Origin: an uncultured Bacteroidales bacterium
Lineage (GTDB): Bacteria > Bacteroidota > Bacteroidia > Bacteroidales > F082
Reading direction: 5' to 3'
Length of the DNA: 64,000 bases
NCBI GenBank assembly: GCA_900317055.1
Contig: ONFF01000020.1
Span: forward strand, 99,079-163,078
Below, in pieces: positions 8,361-17,424 of this stretch. Each line of letters opens with the position of its first letter. The stretch's first letter is position 1. A program made the position numbers and the translations under genes. The notes under the pieces were generated by a model. The model was not told the DNA's origin. It did not search any database and saw only the letters and a program-made list of their open reading frames with translations.

Positions 8361-10715
8361 ATGAAGAAAACCTTACTTTTCGCATTCGCCTTGCTGTTTG
8401 CAACGGCAATGATGGCACAAAACCGCGCTGTTTTGCTGCAAGAATCTTTTGACGGCTCAACCATGCCTGCTGGATGGTCCATCAACGGACAACCGAACAA
8501 CTGGTCAGTGTCGGCCACTGCCAATGCAGGCGGCACTCCCAATGAAATGCACCTTACCTGGAGTCCCCAATTCAATGGCATGACGCGACTCGTCTCTCCT
8601 GCCATCGATTTGACCGGTATAAGCAGTGTCGTGTTCTCATTTAAGCATGCACTTGACAATTACTCGGGCAGTAACACCATCGGTGTGGCTACGTCATCTG
8701 ATGGTGGTACCACTTGGAACCAAGGTTGGAGCCAAGGCTACAGCGCCAGCAATAGCTATTCTGTTTCACAGGAAATCAACACTCCCGATATGGGTCAAGC
8801 CAGTGTGCAGTTCTGCATCTTCTTCAACGGCAGCAGCTACAACATTAACGACTGGTTCTTCGACGACATCGTGATCTTCACGCTTGAAAATCTTGACCTC
8901 GGCGTTTCAGCTGCTACGCTTCCTAGCTTCATCAGTAGCGGCGAGACTTCTTTCGGCATGACGGTCTTTAGTTATGGTGTTACCACCGTAACCTCCGTTG
9001 AAGCCACCTACGAAGTGGAAGGCATGGAGCCTGTCACCGAGACCTTTACAGTCAATGTTGCCTCACTCGGCACCGCGACCTTGAACTTCACGACCCCGAC
9101 TCTGTTGACTCCCGGAAGCTACAATGTCAACTACAGCATCAACTTGGTCAATGGCCAAGCCGATGATGACCCAAGCAACAATATGCTCTCGAAAACCGTT
9201 AGCGTGGCCGTTAGCTCTGCCGAACGCAAGCCTATGATTGAACACTTCTCGTCATCGACCTGCGGTCCATGCGTGCAACCCAACACTCTGATGCACAACT
9301 TCTGCAACAACAACGATGGTCGTTACACCTACACCAAATACCAGATGAACTGGCCTCAGCCAGGGGATCCTTATTATACTGCAGAAGGCGGCGTGCGTCG
9401 TGACTACTATGGCGTGAATGCTGTTCCTATGGCTTTCCTTGATTCAGAGTCGTTGAACTTCAACAATGTGCAGAACCAATTCAACCAACATGCAGAAATC
9501 ACAGCCTTTATGGATATCAAAGGCTCGTTCTCGGTTGAAGGCAACACCATTACGGTATTGGCCGACATTATGCCTTACATTGACGCCAATGCTCGTGTCT
9601 ACGTCTCTGTGAACGAGAAGGAAACCCACGGCAATGTGGGAAGCAACGGCGAAACGGTGTTCCACCACATTTTCATGAAGATGTTGCCTAATGCGGAAGG
9701 CACAACGCTTGACTTCGTTTCTGGCGAACTTCAACATCTGGAATTCACGCAAGACATGTCGGGAACACACGTCGAGGAAATGAGCGACCTTGAAGTCTCC
9801 ATCTGGGTGCAGGACTACAGCACACAAGAGATCTTCAACAGCCGCTATGCCTACGAGTACACCGATATGCACCCTTATCCTGTTGAGAATTTGGCATTGA
9901 CTGAAGCCGCTGCTCCTAGAGGTATGTTTGAGGCTACTTGGAATGCCCCTGCCAATGGCAATCCTATCGGATATGATGTTTATGTCAACAATGAATTGGT
10001 GGCCGAAAGCATCACTGAAACCGAGTATGCGTTTGAAGGCGATCCCGACATGTTCTATGTGGTTGGTGTGGTCGCTTTGTATCCCGAAGAAAAATCTTCT
10101 GTCAAAGTTGTGGCCGTTGTTACGGAAAACCTGCAAGACATGGGATTGTATATTCCCGGCTCACCTTATGTTGAGTTGACCGTCGATGAACCTGAAGCCG
10201 ATGTCTTTGTGACCAATGGCAATTATGCCTCGCATAATCGTATTGAGATTACGGCCATCACCGAATCCAATCCTACGGACGAACAATATTTGATCATTGA
10301 ACCTGCAACCGAGCTTCCTGTAGTTATTGAGGAAGGAGAAGAGTTCCACTTCAACATCAGCCCCAATGCGGCTGTTGGCAGAAGTGTGGCAGAAACTGCC
10401 GTTAAGGTTGAATCCAATGATGGAGAAGTAGTCTACTATGTGACCGTTGACGGTGAACTGTTGAGCATCTCCGAGATATCGTCGACAGCCAAGGTTTATC
10501 CTAACCCCGCCAACGACCAAGTGCGCATCGAATCGGCCAAAGGCATCGAGAGCGTGATGGTTTACAACATGATGGGTGTATTGGTGGAGACTATCCCTGC
10601 TAACAGCATGATGCTCAATGTGAACTTGAGCCAATACAGCGAAGGCACCTATTTCTTCAACATCCGCCAAAGCGACGGCACGGTCAGCAACCAACGCGTG
10701 GTCGTGAATCATTGA
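8361..10715 (+). CDS. Choice-of-anchor/Omp28-related T9SS type A sorting domain protein
   Basis: A 784-residue surface protein. Signal peptide MKKTLLFAFALLFATAMMAQ. Residues about 25-175 form a cleaved-adhesin / choice-of-anchor J lectin-like module (ESFDGSTMPAGW ... NDWFFDDIVIF). A thioredoxin-fold, Omp28-like region starts near 290 with a CxxC site, STCGPCVQP at 298-306, and the typical EHFSSSTCGPC approach. A fibronectin-like module follows near 505-600 (PVENLALTEAAAP ... YDVYVN). The last 75 residues are a T9SS sorting domain (VYPNPANDQVRI ... YFFNIRQSDG ... NQRVVVNH). The CxxC may allow redox or disulphide chemistry at the surface; the substrate is unknown. A strong terminator follows. 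Confidence 0.88.
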   Translation: MKKTLLFAFALLFATAMMAQNRAVLLQESFDGSTMPAGWSINGQPNNWSVSATANAGGTPNEMHLTWSPQFNGMTRLVSPAIDLTGISSVVFSFKHALDNYSGSNTIGVATSSDGGTTWNQGWSQGYSASNSYSVSQEINTPDMGQASVQFCIFFNGSSYNINDWFFDDIVIFTLENLDLGVSAATLPSFISSGETSFGMTVFSYGVTTVTSVEATYEVEGMEPVTETFTVNVASLGTATLNFTTPTLLTPGSYNVNYSINLVNGQADDDPSNNMLSKTVSVAVSSAERKPMIEHFSSSTCGPCVQPNTLMHNFCNNNDGRYTYTKYQMNWPQPGDPYYTAEGGVRRDYYGVNAVPMAFLDSESLNFNNVQNQFNQHAEITAFMDIKGSFSVEGNTITVLADIMPYIDANARVYVSVNEKETHGNVGSNGETVFHHIFMKMLPNAEGTTLDFVSGELQHLEFTQDMSGTHVEEMSDLEVSIWVQDYSTQEIFNSRYAYEYTDMHPYPVENLALTEAAAPRGMFEATWNAPANGNPIGYDVYVNNELVAESITETEYAFEGDPDMFYVVGVVALYPEEKSSVKVVAVVTENLQDMGLYIPGSPYVELTVDEPEADVFVTNGNYASHNRIEITAITESNPTDEQYLIIEPATELPVVIEEGEEFHFNISPNAAVGRSVAETAVKVESNDGEVVYYVTVDGELLSISEISSTAKVYPNPANDQVRIESAKGIESVMVYNMMGVLVETIPANSMMLNVNLSQYSEGTYFFNIRQSDGTVSNQRVVVNH

Positions 10716-10735
10716 TGATGTTGAAGTCATTCAAC

Positions 10736-10765
10736 AAAAAAGGGAACCCGCGGGTTCCCTTTTTT
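10736..10765. terminator. Bidirectional intrinsic terminator
   Basis: A perfect 30-bp palindrome: six A, GGGAACCCG, its complement, six T. It lies between the convergent ends of the Omp28-like gene and argF, so it can stop transcription from both sides. Confidence 0.9.
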
Positions 10766-10788
10766 GGTTTGATGCACTTGGACTGTGA

Positions 10789-11787
10789 TTAGTCACCCAA
10801 CGTGGCCACCATAACGGCCTTGATGGTGTGCATGCGGTTCTCGGCCTCGTCGAAGACGATGCTGTTCTCGCTTTCGAATACGTCCTCGGTGACCTCGATG
10901 CCGTTCAAGCCGAACTTCTCATAAACGTCGCGGCCGGCCTTGGTCTCCAGATTGTGATACGAAGGAAGGCAGTGCATAAACTTGCACTTGGGGTTGCCTG
11001 TCTTTTTCATCAGGTCTGCATTGACCTGATACGGCATCAGCATATCGATGCGCTCTTTCCACACGTTGTCGGGTTCGCCCATCGATACCCAGATGTCAGT
11101 GTAGATGAAGTCAAGACCCTTCACGCCCTTCTCCACATCGTCGGTAACGGTAAGCTTGGCACCGGTTTCCTTGGCGATTTCCTGGCACTTCTTGACCAGA
11201 TCTTTGGCCGGCTGCAGTTTCTTGGGGGCGATAATGCGGATGTCCATACCCATCTTCACACCACCGACCATCAAGCTGTTGCCCATATTGTAACGGGCAT
11301 CGCCGATATAAGCGAACTTCACCTGGTTGAGGGGCTTGTCGGTATGCTCCTGAATGGTGAGGAAGTCAGCAAGAATCTGAGTGGGGTGAGCTTCGGCGGT
11401 AAGACCGTTCCATACGGGAACACCGGCATATTTGGCCAGTTCCTCGACAGTGGCCTGGTCGAAGCCACGGTACTCGATGCCGTCGAACATACGACCCAGC
11501 ACGCGGGCGGTGTCAGCCATCGATTCCTTGATGCCGATCTGTGAGCCAGTAGGGCCGAGATAGGTGACATGAGCACCTTGGTCCTTGGCGCCAACCTCGA
11601 AGGCGCAGCGGGTGCGGGTCGAGGTCTTTTCAAAGATGAGGGCAATGTTCTTGCCCGTCAGTTTGGGTTGTTCGGTGCCTGCATACTTGGCGGCCTTGAG
11701 GTCGGCAGCAAGTTTCAGTAAGAACTTAATCTCTTCCGGAGTGAAGTCCAACAACTTCAGGAAGTTTCTGTTTCTGAGGTTAAACAT
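10789..11787 (-). CDS. argF: Ornithine carbamoyltransferase
   Basis: A 332-residue enzyme joining carbamoyl phosphate and ornithine to give citrulline in arginine synthesis or, in reverse, in the arginine deiminase route. The carbamoyl-phosphate motif STRTR is at 56-60, HPTQILAD follows near 133, and HCLPSYH near 270 carries the catalytic Cys in the ornithine-specific HCLP motif. These features separate it from the N-acetylornithine/succinylornithine transcarbamylase found in Bacteroides. The C-terminus ([17 protein letters not shown]) closely matches E. coli ArgF/ArgI. No arginine gene neighbours it, so the direction of use cannot be told. Its upstream region contains a near-repeat palindrome. 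Confidence 0.95.
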   Translation of the reverse strand: MFNLRNRNFLKLLDFTPEEIKFLLKLAADLKAAKYAGTEQPKLTGKNIALIFEKTSTRTRCAFEVGAKDQGAHVTYLGPTGSQIGIKESMADTARVLGRMFDGIEYRGFDQATVEELAKYAGVPVWNGLTAEAHPTQILADFLTIQEHTDKPLNQVKFAYIGDARYNMGNSLMVGGVKMGMDIRIIAPKKLQPAKDLVKKCQEIAKETGAKLTVTDDVEKGVKGLDFIYTDIWVSMGEPDNVWKERIDMLMPYQVNADLMKKTGNPKCKFMHCLPSYHNLETKAGRDVYEKFGLNGIEVTEDVFESENSIVFDEAENRMHTIKAVMVATLGD

Positions 11788-11840
11788 GTTGTCTTTAATT
11801 TAAGATTTGATATTTAAAGATTTAAGATTCAAGAATTTGC

Positions 11841-11940
11841 AGCTGGCTTCTGGCTCTTGGCTTCTGGCAGCTTGTTGACAAAATGTAAACTTTCCTTTAT
11901 CATAGAGCTGCCAGTAGCCAGAAGCTAATGGCCAGTAGCC
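11841..11940. repeat. Near-repeat palindrome (locus B)
   Basis: Arms 11841-11873 and 11906-11940 are inverted copies built of words such as GGCTTCTGGC and GCCAGAAGC. It lies between the divergent argF and DUF3109 genes. The same words make up the repeat at 52358-52436. Next to it (11803-11835) is an AT-rich tract of TTTAAGATT-type words just upstream of argF. Confidence 0.7.
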
Positions 11941-11995
11941 TAAAATCGCTGCAAAATTAGTCTTTTTTCCTTTACCTTTCAATTAATTAAACAAC

Positions 11996-12003
11996 TATCT
12001 TTG
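11996..12003 (+). promoter_or_regulatory. -7 promoter element abutting the DUF3109 start codon
   Basis: TATCTTTG ends only four bases before the ATG at 12008. Since transcription normally starts about 5-7 bases after this element, the message may be leaderless or nearly so. Confidence 0.6.
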
Positions 12004-12007
12004 CGCC

Positions 12008-12568
12008 ATGATTATCCTCGACAATGTAGTCGTCACTGACGAATTCCTGAACGCCCAGTTCTGTTGCTGCCTTCCGCGTTGCAAAGGCTGGTGCTGTGTG
12101 GCTGGCGATGCTGGCGCACCTCTCGAAGCCTCTGAAATAGAGCAGATTGAAGACAACCTTGAAGCCATCAAGCCGTATATGCGTCCTGAAGGTATCAAAG
12201 TCATCGAAGAAAACGATGTCTATGATTATGATGAAACAGGTGAGCTCGTCACACCCTTGGTGAATGGCGAGGAATGTGCTTTCGTCTATTTCCACGAGAA
12301 CGGCACGGCACTCTGCGCCATCGAAAAGGCCTACTTGGAAGGCAAATGCGACTTTTGGAAACCCATCTCATGCCATCTTTATCCCATTCGCTTAGTCGAG
12401 AAAGACGGCTTTACGCACATCCTCTACCACGAATGGAGCGTCTGTGTACCTGCTAAGCGCAAAGGCGAGCACGAGGGCATTCCGCTGTGGAAGTTCCTCA
12501 AAGCCCCGATGGTGCGGAAGTTTGGGGAGGATTGGTATAGTAGACTTGAAAGAATGATGCAGAAATAG
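12008..12568 (+). CDS. DUF3109 family Cys-rich protein
   Basis: A 186-residue protein. The N-terminal cysteines (FCCCLPRCKGWCCVAGD at 18-34) and later Cys residues (GEECAF, ALCAIEKAYLEGKCDFWKPISCHLYP, WSVCVP) match DUF3109, a Bacteroidota family related to the YkgJ-type putative Fe-S/zinc cluster proteins. The motif KPISCHLYPIR is especially characteristic. It is likely a metal-binding cytoplasmic protein with no signal peptide; the biochemical role is unknown. The promoter -7 element lies four bases from the start codon. It diverges from argF. Confidence 0.88.
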   Translation: MIILDNVVVTDEFLNAQFCCCLPRCKGWCCVAGDAGAPLEASEIEQIEDNLEAIKPYMRPEGIKVIEENDVYDYDETGELVTPLVNGEECAFVYFHENGTALCAIEKAYLEGKCDFWKPISCHLYPIRLVEKDGFTHILYHEWSVCVPAKRKGEHEGIPLWKFLKAPMVRKFGEDWYSRLERMMQK

Positions 12569-12657
12569 TTAGACACGCTTTGCGTCATTGACTCCATCGA
12601 AATGCTTTGCATTAACTTCGTTGAATCTGCGATTTCAGCGTAGCTAATCTTCGATTT

Positions 12658-12743
12658 GCGAGGAGGAACGACGAAGCAATCTAGACATGAAGCAACACTT
12701 CTGGATTGCTTCTTCCGTTTTCACGGAATGAGGCCTCGCCATG
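12658..12743. repeat. Dispersed palindromic repeat of the GAAGCAATC type
   Basis: GCGAGG (12658-12663) pairs with CCTCGC (12734-12739), and GAAGCAATC pairs with GATTGCTTC inside it. The words GCGAGGAG...CGAAGCAATC...GATTGCTTC are those of a dispersed repeat seen in many bacterial genomes. It fills most of the 193-bp gap between the convergent DUF3109 and MBOAT genes. The preceding stretch 12569-12657 holds GCTTTGC-type words and no gene. Confidence 0.65.
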
Positions 12744-12761
12744 ACGGGTACCACACCAAAA

Positions 12762-14627
12762 CTAGAACTGGAAATAAATAAACGCCTGTAAGTCAGCGGT
12801 GATGAACTGGTAGATGACGAACACGATGGCGGCACACACCACAATCATCAGCAGGATGGGCATCTTGGCAAACCAAATGCGGTAGCGACGCTTGAAGTTC
12901 TCAGGCAGCCAATGGATGACCATACCGATCAAAATGAGGGAGAACACCACGCGATAGTGGACAATGATGTTAGGTACGATGCTCCAGTCCCAACGGCTGC
13001 CCATCTGGTTGACCATGTTCTTGGCCGTGCTCCAAGCGGTTTCATTGGCCACGGCAGGGTCGAGGTTGGAGCCGCTGCGGAAGAAGAGTCGGGTGAAGGT
13101 GATGAAGGTGAAGGTCTGGAAGACCGCCCAAGCATCTTGCAACCACTGCAAGGGCTTCTTGAAGCCAAAGAGGTTGTAAAGCATCCGTAACACATTGCCG
13201 CCCAGCACAATCATACACCATACGAATAGCAGCGTGAACACGGGCTGTGGCACATAGACGCACAGCACGCGCAGCAGGAAGGTGACCGCCATAATAAATA
13301 AGGTGCGGCCGTAGATGCTCCAGTCTTTCCAGAAATGGTAGAAGATCATGCCGATGCCGTTCAGTCCGCCCCAAATCACGAAGTTCCATGAGGCACCGTG
13401 CCACAGACCGCCGAGCAACATGGTGTCCATGCGGTTGATTTCGGTGGTGATGGTCTTGCGTTTTTCAGGCTTGAAGATGGCCACCAGGGTGAGAATGACT
13501 GCCAATACGCCCACGCCAAGGCCAATCCACCAACTGCCCGACAGGAATACGGCAATGGCGGCCAGCATAATGATGATGCAGAAGGTGCCGAAGGTAGCGT
13601 TGCGGTTGCCACCCAAGGGGATGTAAAGGTAGTCCTTCAGCCAACGCGAAAGCGACATGTGCCAACGGTTCCAAAACTCACCGGGGTCTTTGGCTTTGTA
13701 GGGCGAGTTGAAGTTCTTGGGCAGGTAGAAGCCCATCAGCATGGCCACGCCGATGGCGATGTCGGTGTAGCCCGAGAAGTCGGCGTAGACTTGTAGCGAA
13801 TATCCGAACAGGGCCATCAGGTTCTCGAAGCCGGTGTAGAGTAGGGGTCGGTCAAACACGCGGTCGATGAAGTTGACGGCGATGTAGTCGCTCAGCACGA
13901 TTTTCTTCACCAAACCGTTCATGATCCAGAACACGGCGATGCCGAACTGGCGGCGGCTGAGGAAGTATTTCTTGTGCAGTTGCGGGATGAATTCGTTGGC
14001 CCTCACGATGGGACCTGCCACCAACTGCGGGAAGAAGCTGACATAGAAACCGAAGTCGAAGATGTTGCGGACAGGCTCGATGCGCTTGCGGTACACATCC
14101 ATGATGTAGCTGATGGCCTGGAAGGTATAGAATGAGATACCCACTGGAAGCACGATGACATCGACGCTAAATCGGGTGTCGCCCGTGATTTGGTTTCCTG
14201 CCCATGAGAAAATATCGAACACGCGAAACTCCAAACCCGTCAGGTTGTTGACGACATCGGTGAGGAAATAGGCGTATTTGAAATAGCAGAGGATGGACAG
14301 GTTGACAATAACGCTAAGCCCCAAAATGACATTGCGGCTTCCGTTTTTCTTCCTCGTATTGAGCCATTTGGCCGCGAAGAAGTTATATAAGGTGATGAAA
14401 ATCAGGATTAAAACAAAGAGTCCGCTGGTCTTGAAGTAGAAGAACAAGCTGACGAAAAATAGGAAGATATTGCGCAACAGGCACTTGTTCTTGATCAAGC
14501 AGAACACGGCGAACACCAAAGCGAAAAACGCCCAGAAATAGAACTGGGTGAACAGCAAGGGGTGTGCCTTGTCGAACGAGAACAGGTTTTTCAGGAAATC
14601 CAATGCTATGTCGGCGAAACTTATCAT
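12762..14627 (-). CDS. MBOAT family O-acyltransferase (AlgI/DltB/PatA-like)
   Basis: A 621-residue polytopic membrane protein, last gene of the four-gene operon starting at 18398. The family signature QLVAGPIVRANEFIPQL, the segment DFSGYTDIAIGVAMLMGF, GEFWNRWHMSLSRWLKDYLYIPLGGNR and the catalytic-histidine motif LGGLWHGASWNFVIWGGLNG are all present. Relatives such as AlgI, PatA and DltB pass acyl groups across the membrane to a periplasmic SGNH partner. It is longer than AlgI (about 520 residues) because of an inserted hydrophobic segment near 350-385 and a C-terminal extension. The start is 5 bp after the stop of the SGNH gene, showing tight coupling. The acyl acceptor is not known. Confidence 0.93.
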   Translation of the reverse strand: MISFADIALDFLKNLFSFDKAHPLLFTQFYFWAFFALVFAVFCLIKNKCLLRNIFLFFVSLFFYFKTSGLFVLILIFITLYNFFAAKWLNTRKKNGSRNVILGLSVIVNLSILCYFKYAYFLTDVVNNLTGLEFRVFDIFSWAGNQITGDTRFSVDVIVLPVGISFYTFQAISYIMDVYRKRIEPVRNIFDFGFYVSFFPQLVAGPIVRANEFIPQLHKKYFLSRRQFGIAVFWIMNGLVKKIVLSDYIAVNFIDRVFDRPLLYTGFENLMALFGYSLQVYADFSGYTDIAIGVAMLMGFYLPKNFNSPYKAKDPGEFWNRWHMSLSRWLKDYLYIPLGGNRNATFGTFCIIIMLAAIAVFLSGSWWIGLGVGVLAVILTLVAIFKPEKRKTITTEINRMDTMLLGGLWHGASWNFVIWGGLNGIGMIFYHFWKDWSIYGRTLFIMAVTFLLRVLCVYVPQPVFTLLFVWCMIVLGGNVLRMLYNLFGFKKPLQWLQDAWAVFQTFTFITFTRLFFRSGSNLDPAVANETAWSTAKNMVNQMGSRWDWSIVPNIIVHYRVVFSLILIGMVIHWLPENFKRRYRIWFAKMPILLMIVVCAAIVFVIYQFITADLQAFIYFQF

Positions 14628-14632
14628 TTCAA

Positions 14633-15907
14633 TTATTGCTTTGCATTGGCTTTTACATGTTCTATATAGCGGCTGATCAAGGCGTTATAAAGCAGGTCGC
14701 CGATGAGCCGGTATCCGCTGCTGGTGAAGTGCACCTTGTCTTTTTGCGCCAGTTCGGCGTTTTCCCAGTTTTGCATCGAGCGCAACCCGCCCATGATGTC
14801 GAACTGGTCCCAAACGGCGGCATTATGTTGTTTGCCCAACTCCATGAAAGCCTCCTCAACGACTTTGCCATTGGGATTGACCTCGTAACGCACTTTTTTC
14901 CTCCTGCCTTTCACCTTAGTGTAGCTGTCGTTGTTGGTCACGAAGAGTATGGCACAGTCGGGGTTGACGCGCTTGATGACTTGGATGAGTTCGTTGTAGT
15001 TCCTCTTGAAATACTTCACCTCAAAGTCCTTGTCCGCCGCGTCGTTGATGCCGATGCCGAAGATGATGAGGTCGGGGCGGATGAGGTTGAGGTCGCGCTC
15101 GAAGTCGTCGCAGCGCAGGTAAGAGGACACTCGGGCACCGTTCACGCCCACGCCATGCACGCTGATGCCCGGCATGCCGTTTTCAAGCAGCACGCCTGTG
15201 AGGGTGAACTCGCCCGGCATTTTTTCAAAGAAGATGCAGATGGAGTCGGTATATGTTGGTAATTGGAAAGTGTAAGTGGATAGGCGCTCATCGTATTGTC
15301 CTTTAAGGGTGTCGCCTTGTACGCCAAGGACGGGCACTACATTTTCAGTCTCCGAAAAGCCAATCAAGGTCACCTTGTTGAATTTGAAATCGGGACTGAG
15401 TTCGGTGATACGGCGCTCGCGGCTGACAATGCTCACTGAGGCCAAGGAATCAGAGGTGGTGATGGCGGCGCCGGCCAGACCCATTCGTTTGTCGGTCTCT
15501 TTGCGCACGGCGTTGCGGCAATACTCCCAAAAACCAGTGGAACTGACGCGGAAGTGGGAGGGGTTGTTGGTACCGCCTGCCGAGAAGGGGAAGATGAAGT
15601 TTTGTCCGCCAATCAAGTCGGTGCCGATGCTCAGCAGGTTGTCGCGAAACTGCTGGGTGAACACGCCGGCCTGCACATGTGAGCCACCGATGTGCATGAT
15701 GCTGACATTGCCTTCGCCGAGGAAAACCACTGAATCCATCTTGGTGAAGAAACGCTCCATGGCGAGGCTGTCGCCAGGGAAAATGAGACGGTTGCGCTCA
15801 AAGTGGGCGAAGCTCAGGTCCTCGATAGGCCTCAGCAAGGGCTCGGTTTGGGCGAAAACAGGGCACAAAGCCAGCAATAATCCTATGGCTACCAGCAGTT
15901 TTTTCAT
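14633..15907 (-). CDS. Exported SGNH/GDSL-family acyltransferase or esterase-like protein
   Basis: A 424-residue protein with signal peptide [24 protein letters not shown] block I is IMHIGGSHVQAG near residue 67, with Ser in GGSH replacing the usual GDS; block III is FGIGINDAADKD with the Asn; block V is DKVHFTSSGY, giving the DxxH dyad. The catalytic triad residues are therefore in place. A beta-sandwich-like insert lies between blocks I and III. Its start overlaps the stop of the preceding SGNH gene by four bases (ATGA), so the two are translationally coupled, and the MBOAT gene follows 5 bp on. By analogy with PatB, AlgJ/AlgX and DltD it may transfer acyl groups supplied by the MBOAT protein to an envelope glycan; this is inference. 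Confidence 0.85.
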   Translation of the reverse strand: MKKLLVAIGLLLALCPVFAQTEPLLRPIEDLSFAHFERNRLIFPGDSLAMERFFTKMDSVVFLGEGNVSIMHIGGSHVQAGVFTQQFRDNLLSIGTDLIGGQNFIFPFSAGGTNNPSHFRVSSTGFWEYCRNAVRKETDKRMGLAGAAITTSDSLASVSIVSRERRITELSPDFKFNKVTLIGFSETENVVPVLGVQGDTLKGQYDERLSTYTFQLPTYTDSICIFFEKMPGEFTLTGVLLENGMPGISVHGVGVNGARVSSYLRCDDFERDLNLIRPDLIIFGIGINDAADKDFEVKYFKRNYNELIQVIKRVNPDCAILFVTNNDSYTKVKGRRKKVRYEVNPNGKVVEEAFMELGKQHNAAVWDQFDIMGGLRSMQNWENAELAQKDKVHFTSSGYRLIGDLLYNALISRYIEHVKANAKQ

Positions 15908-17424
15908 CTGTTCTTGATTCCGTAGGGGTTATAAGTCGGCAACTTGATGCGGCCTGCCGTGCGGATGGAGTCTTCTTTGCGGTCGAGGTTGACAAACTCG
16001 ATGACTTTTTCGCTCGGCACATGTTGGCGCAACTTGTAGAAGTCGTAGTAAGTGGTGAACGAACGGGCGAGGTCGGCACCGATTTCCTGGGCACCGTTGA
16101 AGGTGAAGTGGATGTAGTCGGGACCGGCCAAGGCGGGTTTGTGTTTCACCCATTGGGCCATCGAGCCCTCGCCGCCCATCACATTGAACATGTCCCAATA
16201 GGCTACCTTGTTGCGCAGTGCCATGGCGCGGAGCGAGTCGTTCAGCTCGGGCAGGCCTTTCCAGGTGCCCATCTTGCCGTTGTATCTGCGACCCATGTCG
16301 GCGGGGCCGATGAAGAGCAGCGTGGCTTTCGGGGCGACGCGCCTCATATAGTGGATTTGTTTCTCGAGTTCGGCCAGATAGGGTGTGATGCTCTTTGGCG
16401 AATTAATGTCGGGCATGCGGTTGCCTCCAAATTGCAGGATGATGAGTCGGGTGTTCAAGAGGTCGAACGACTGGCGGGAGACTGATTCGTTCATGCGGGT
16501 GAAGATGGTGCCTGAGCAACCACGCAAGGCTACATTGTCGATAGCCACGCCCGGGTCGCCATCCAGCAGGATGGCGTATATTTCGGCATTGCCAGTGAAG
16601 GAGATAGTGCCTTTCTTGACATCTTCTGGCAGGATCCAGGTGATGAGCGATACGCTGTCGCGGGCAGGCAGCACCTTAGGTTCTGTGGTGAGGCCGTCAC
16701 ATTTCAGTGTGGCTTTGAAGCCTTTGCTGTTTTTGCCCAACAGGACGGAGACAGTCGATATTTCTTTGGCTTTATTTAAGGCCTGCGAGTGGCTGGTTTG
16801 GCGGAAGGTGATGGTGCCACCGCCGACCACTTGGCTGAACTGTGCCATCACGCCATAACGGTTGTGCGAGGCACGGGCGTTGGTGGCGTCGCCGTAAACG
16901 GCATAACGGCTAAGTCCCGAAGCGTGTTGCGACACCGAGATGGTGGGCACGGGTTGCACGGCGGGAACCATATTGGGGCCCGAGCCGCCAAAGAGCTCTT
17001 GCAGGTTTTGGCGCAGCACAGACGAGATGCGGTCCATCTCAATCTGCGAGTCGCCATAGTGCATCACGCGGTAGGTCTTGCCTTGGCTTTGGGCTTGCTC
17101 CAGTTGATGGAACAGCGGGTCGAAATAGGTGTAGTCGTCGTTAGGCAGGTAGATGCGGTTGGGGTTTTCCTTGAGGTAGCTGCGGAAGAAGCGCATGCTG
17201 TCCAACATATTGTCGGAACAGGTCATCTCGAAGCTCTTTGTCACCTTGTTCAGCACATCATCGACATCGACTTCCTTTTCGGCGGGTTTGCTGTCTTCGG
17301 CATACGATGGGAAGCGGAGGTTTTGGTTGCCAATGGTGATGCCCTCGGCGGGGAAGAAGAACCAGCCCGCGCCCAAAACCAGGATGATGGTCAGGATAAA
17401 TGCAAGTGTGCGTATGGATTTCAT
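15904..17424 (-). CDS. Membrane-anchored SGNH/GDSL-family protein
   Basis: A 506-residue protein with an N-terminal signal anchor (residues 5-24) and then a periplasmic domain. Block I is [15 protein letters not shown] near 145, with the GDS serine; the Asn/Gly region is [11 protein letters not shown]; block V is [15 protein letters not shown] with DxxH. The region from 150 to 430 is a paralogue of the downstream SGNH protein: both have an insert that carries a beta domain between block I and block III. It overlaps the upstream LysM gene and the downstream SGNH gene by four bases each, so three proteins are translationally coupled. Two SGNH enzymes in one MBOAT operon suggests two acylation steps, or transfer plus removal. 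Confidence 0.85.
   Translation of the reverse strand: MKSIRTLAFILTIILVLGAGWFFFPAEGITIGNQNLRFPSYAEDSKPAEKEVDVDDVLNKVTKSFEMTCSDNMLDSMRFFRSYLKENPNRIYLPNDDYTYFDPLFHQLEQAQSQGKTYRVMHYGDSQIEMDRISSVLRQNLQELFGGSGPNMVPAVQPVPTISVSQHASGLSRYAVYGDATNARASHNRYGVMAQFSQVVGGGTITFRQTSHSQALNKAKEISTVSVLLGKNSKGFKATLKCDGLTTEPKVLPARDSVSLITWILPEDVKKGTISFTGNAEIYAILLDGDPGVAIDNVALRGCSGTIFTRMNESVSRQSFDLLNTRLIILQFGGNRMPDINSPKSITPYLAELEKQIHYMRRVAPKATLLFIGPADMGRRYNGKMGTWKGLPELNDSLRAMALRNKVAYWDMFNVMGGEGSMAQWVKHKPALAGPDYIHFTFNGAQEIGADLARSFTTYYDFYKLRQHVPSEKVIEFVNLDRKEDSIRTAGRIKLPTYNPYGIKNR

Noticed and set aside
12569-12761. Possible small RNA or tRNA-like gene after the DUF3109 gene
   Set aside because: The inverted structure is explained by a dispersed GAAGCAATC palindrome; there is no acceptor stem, anticodon loop or promoter.
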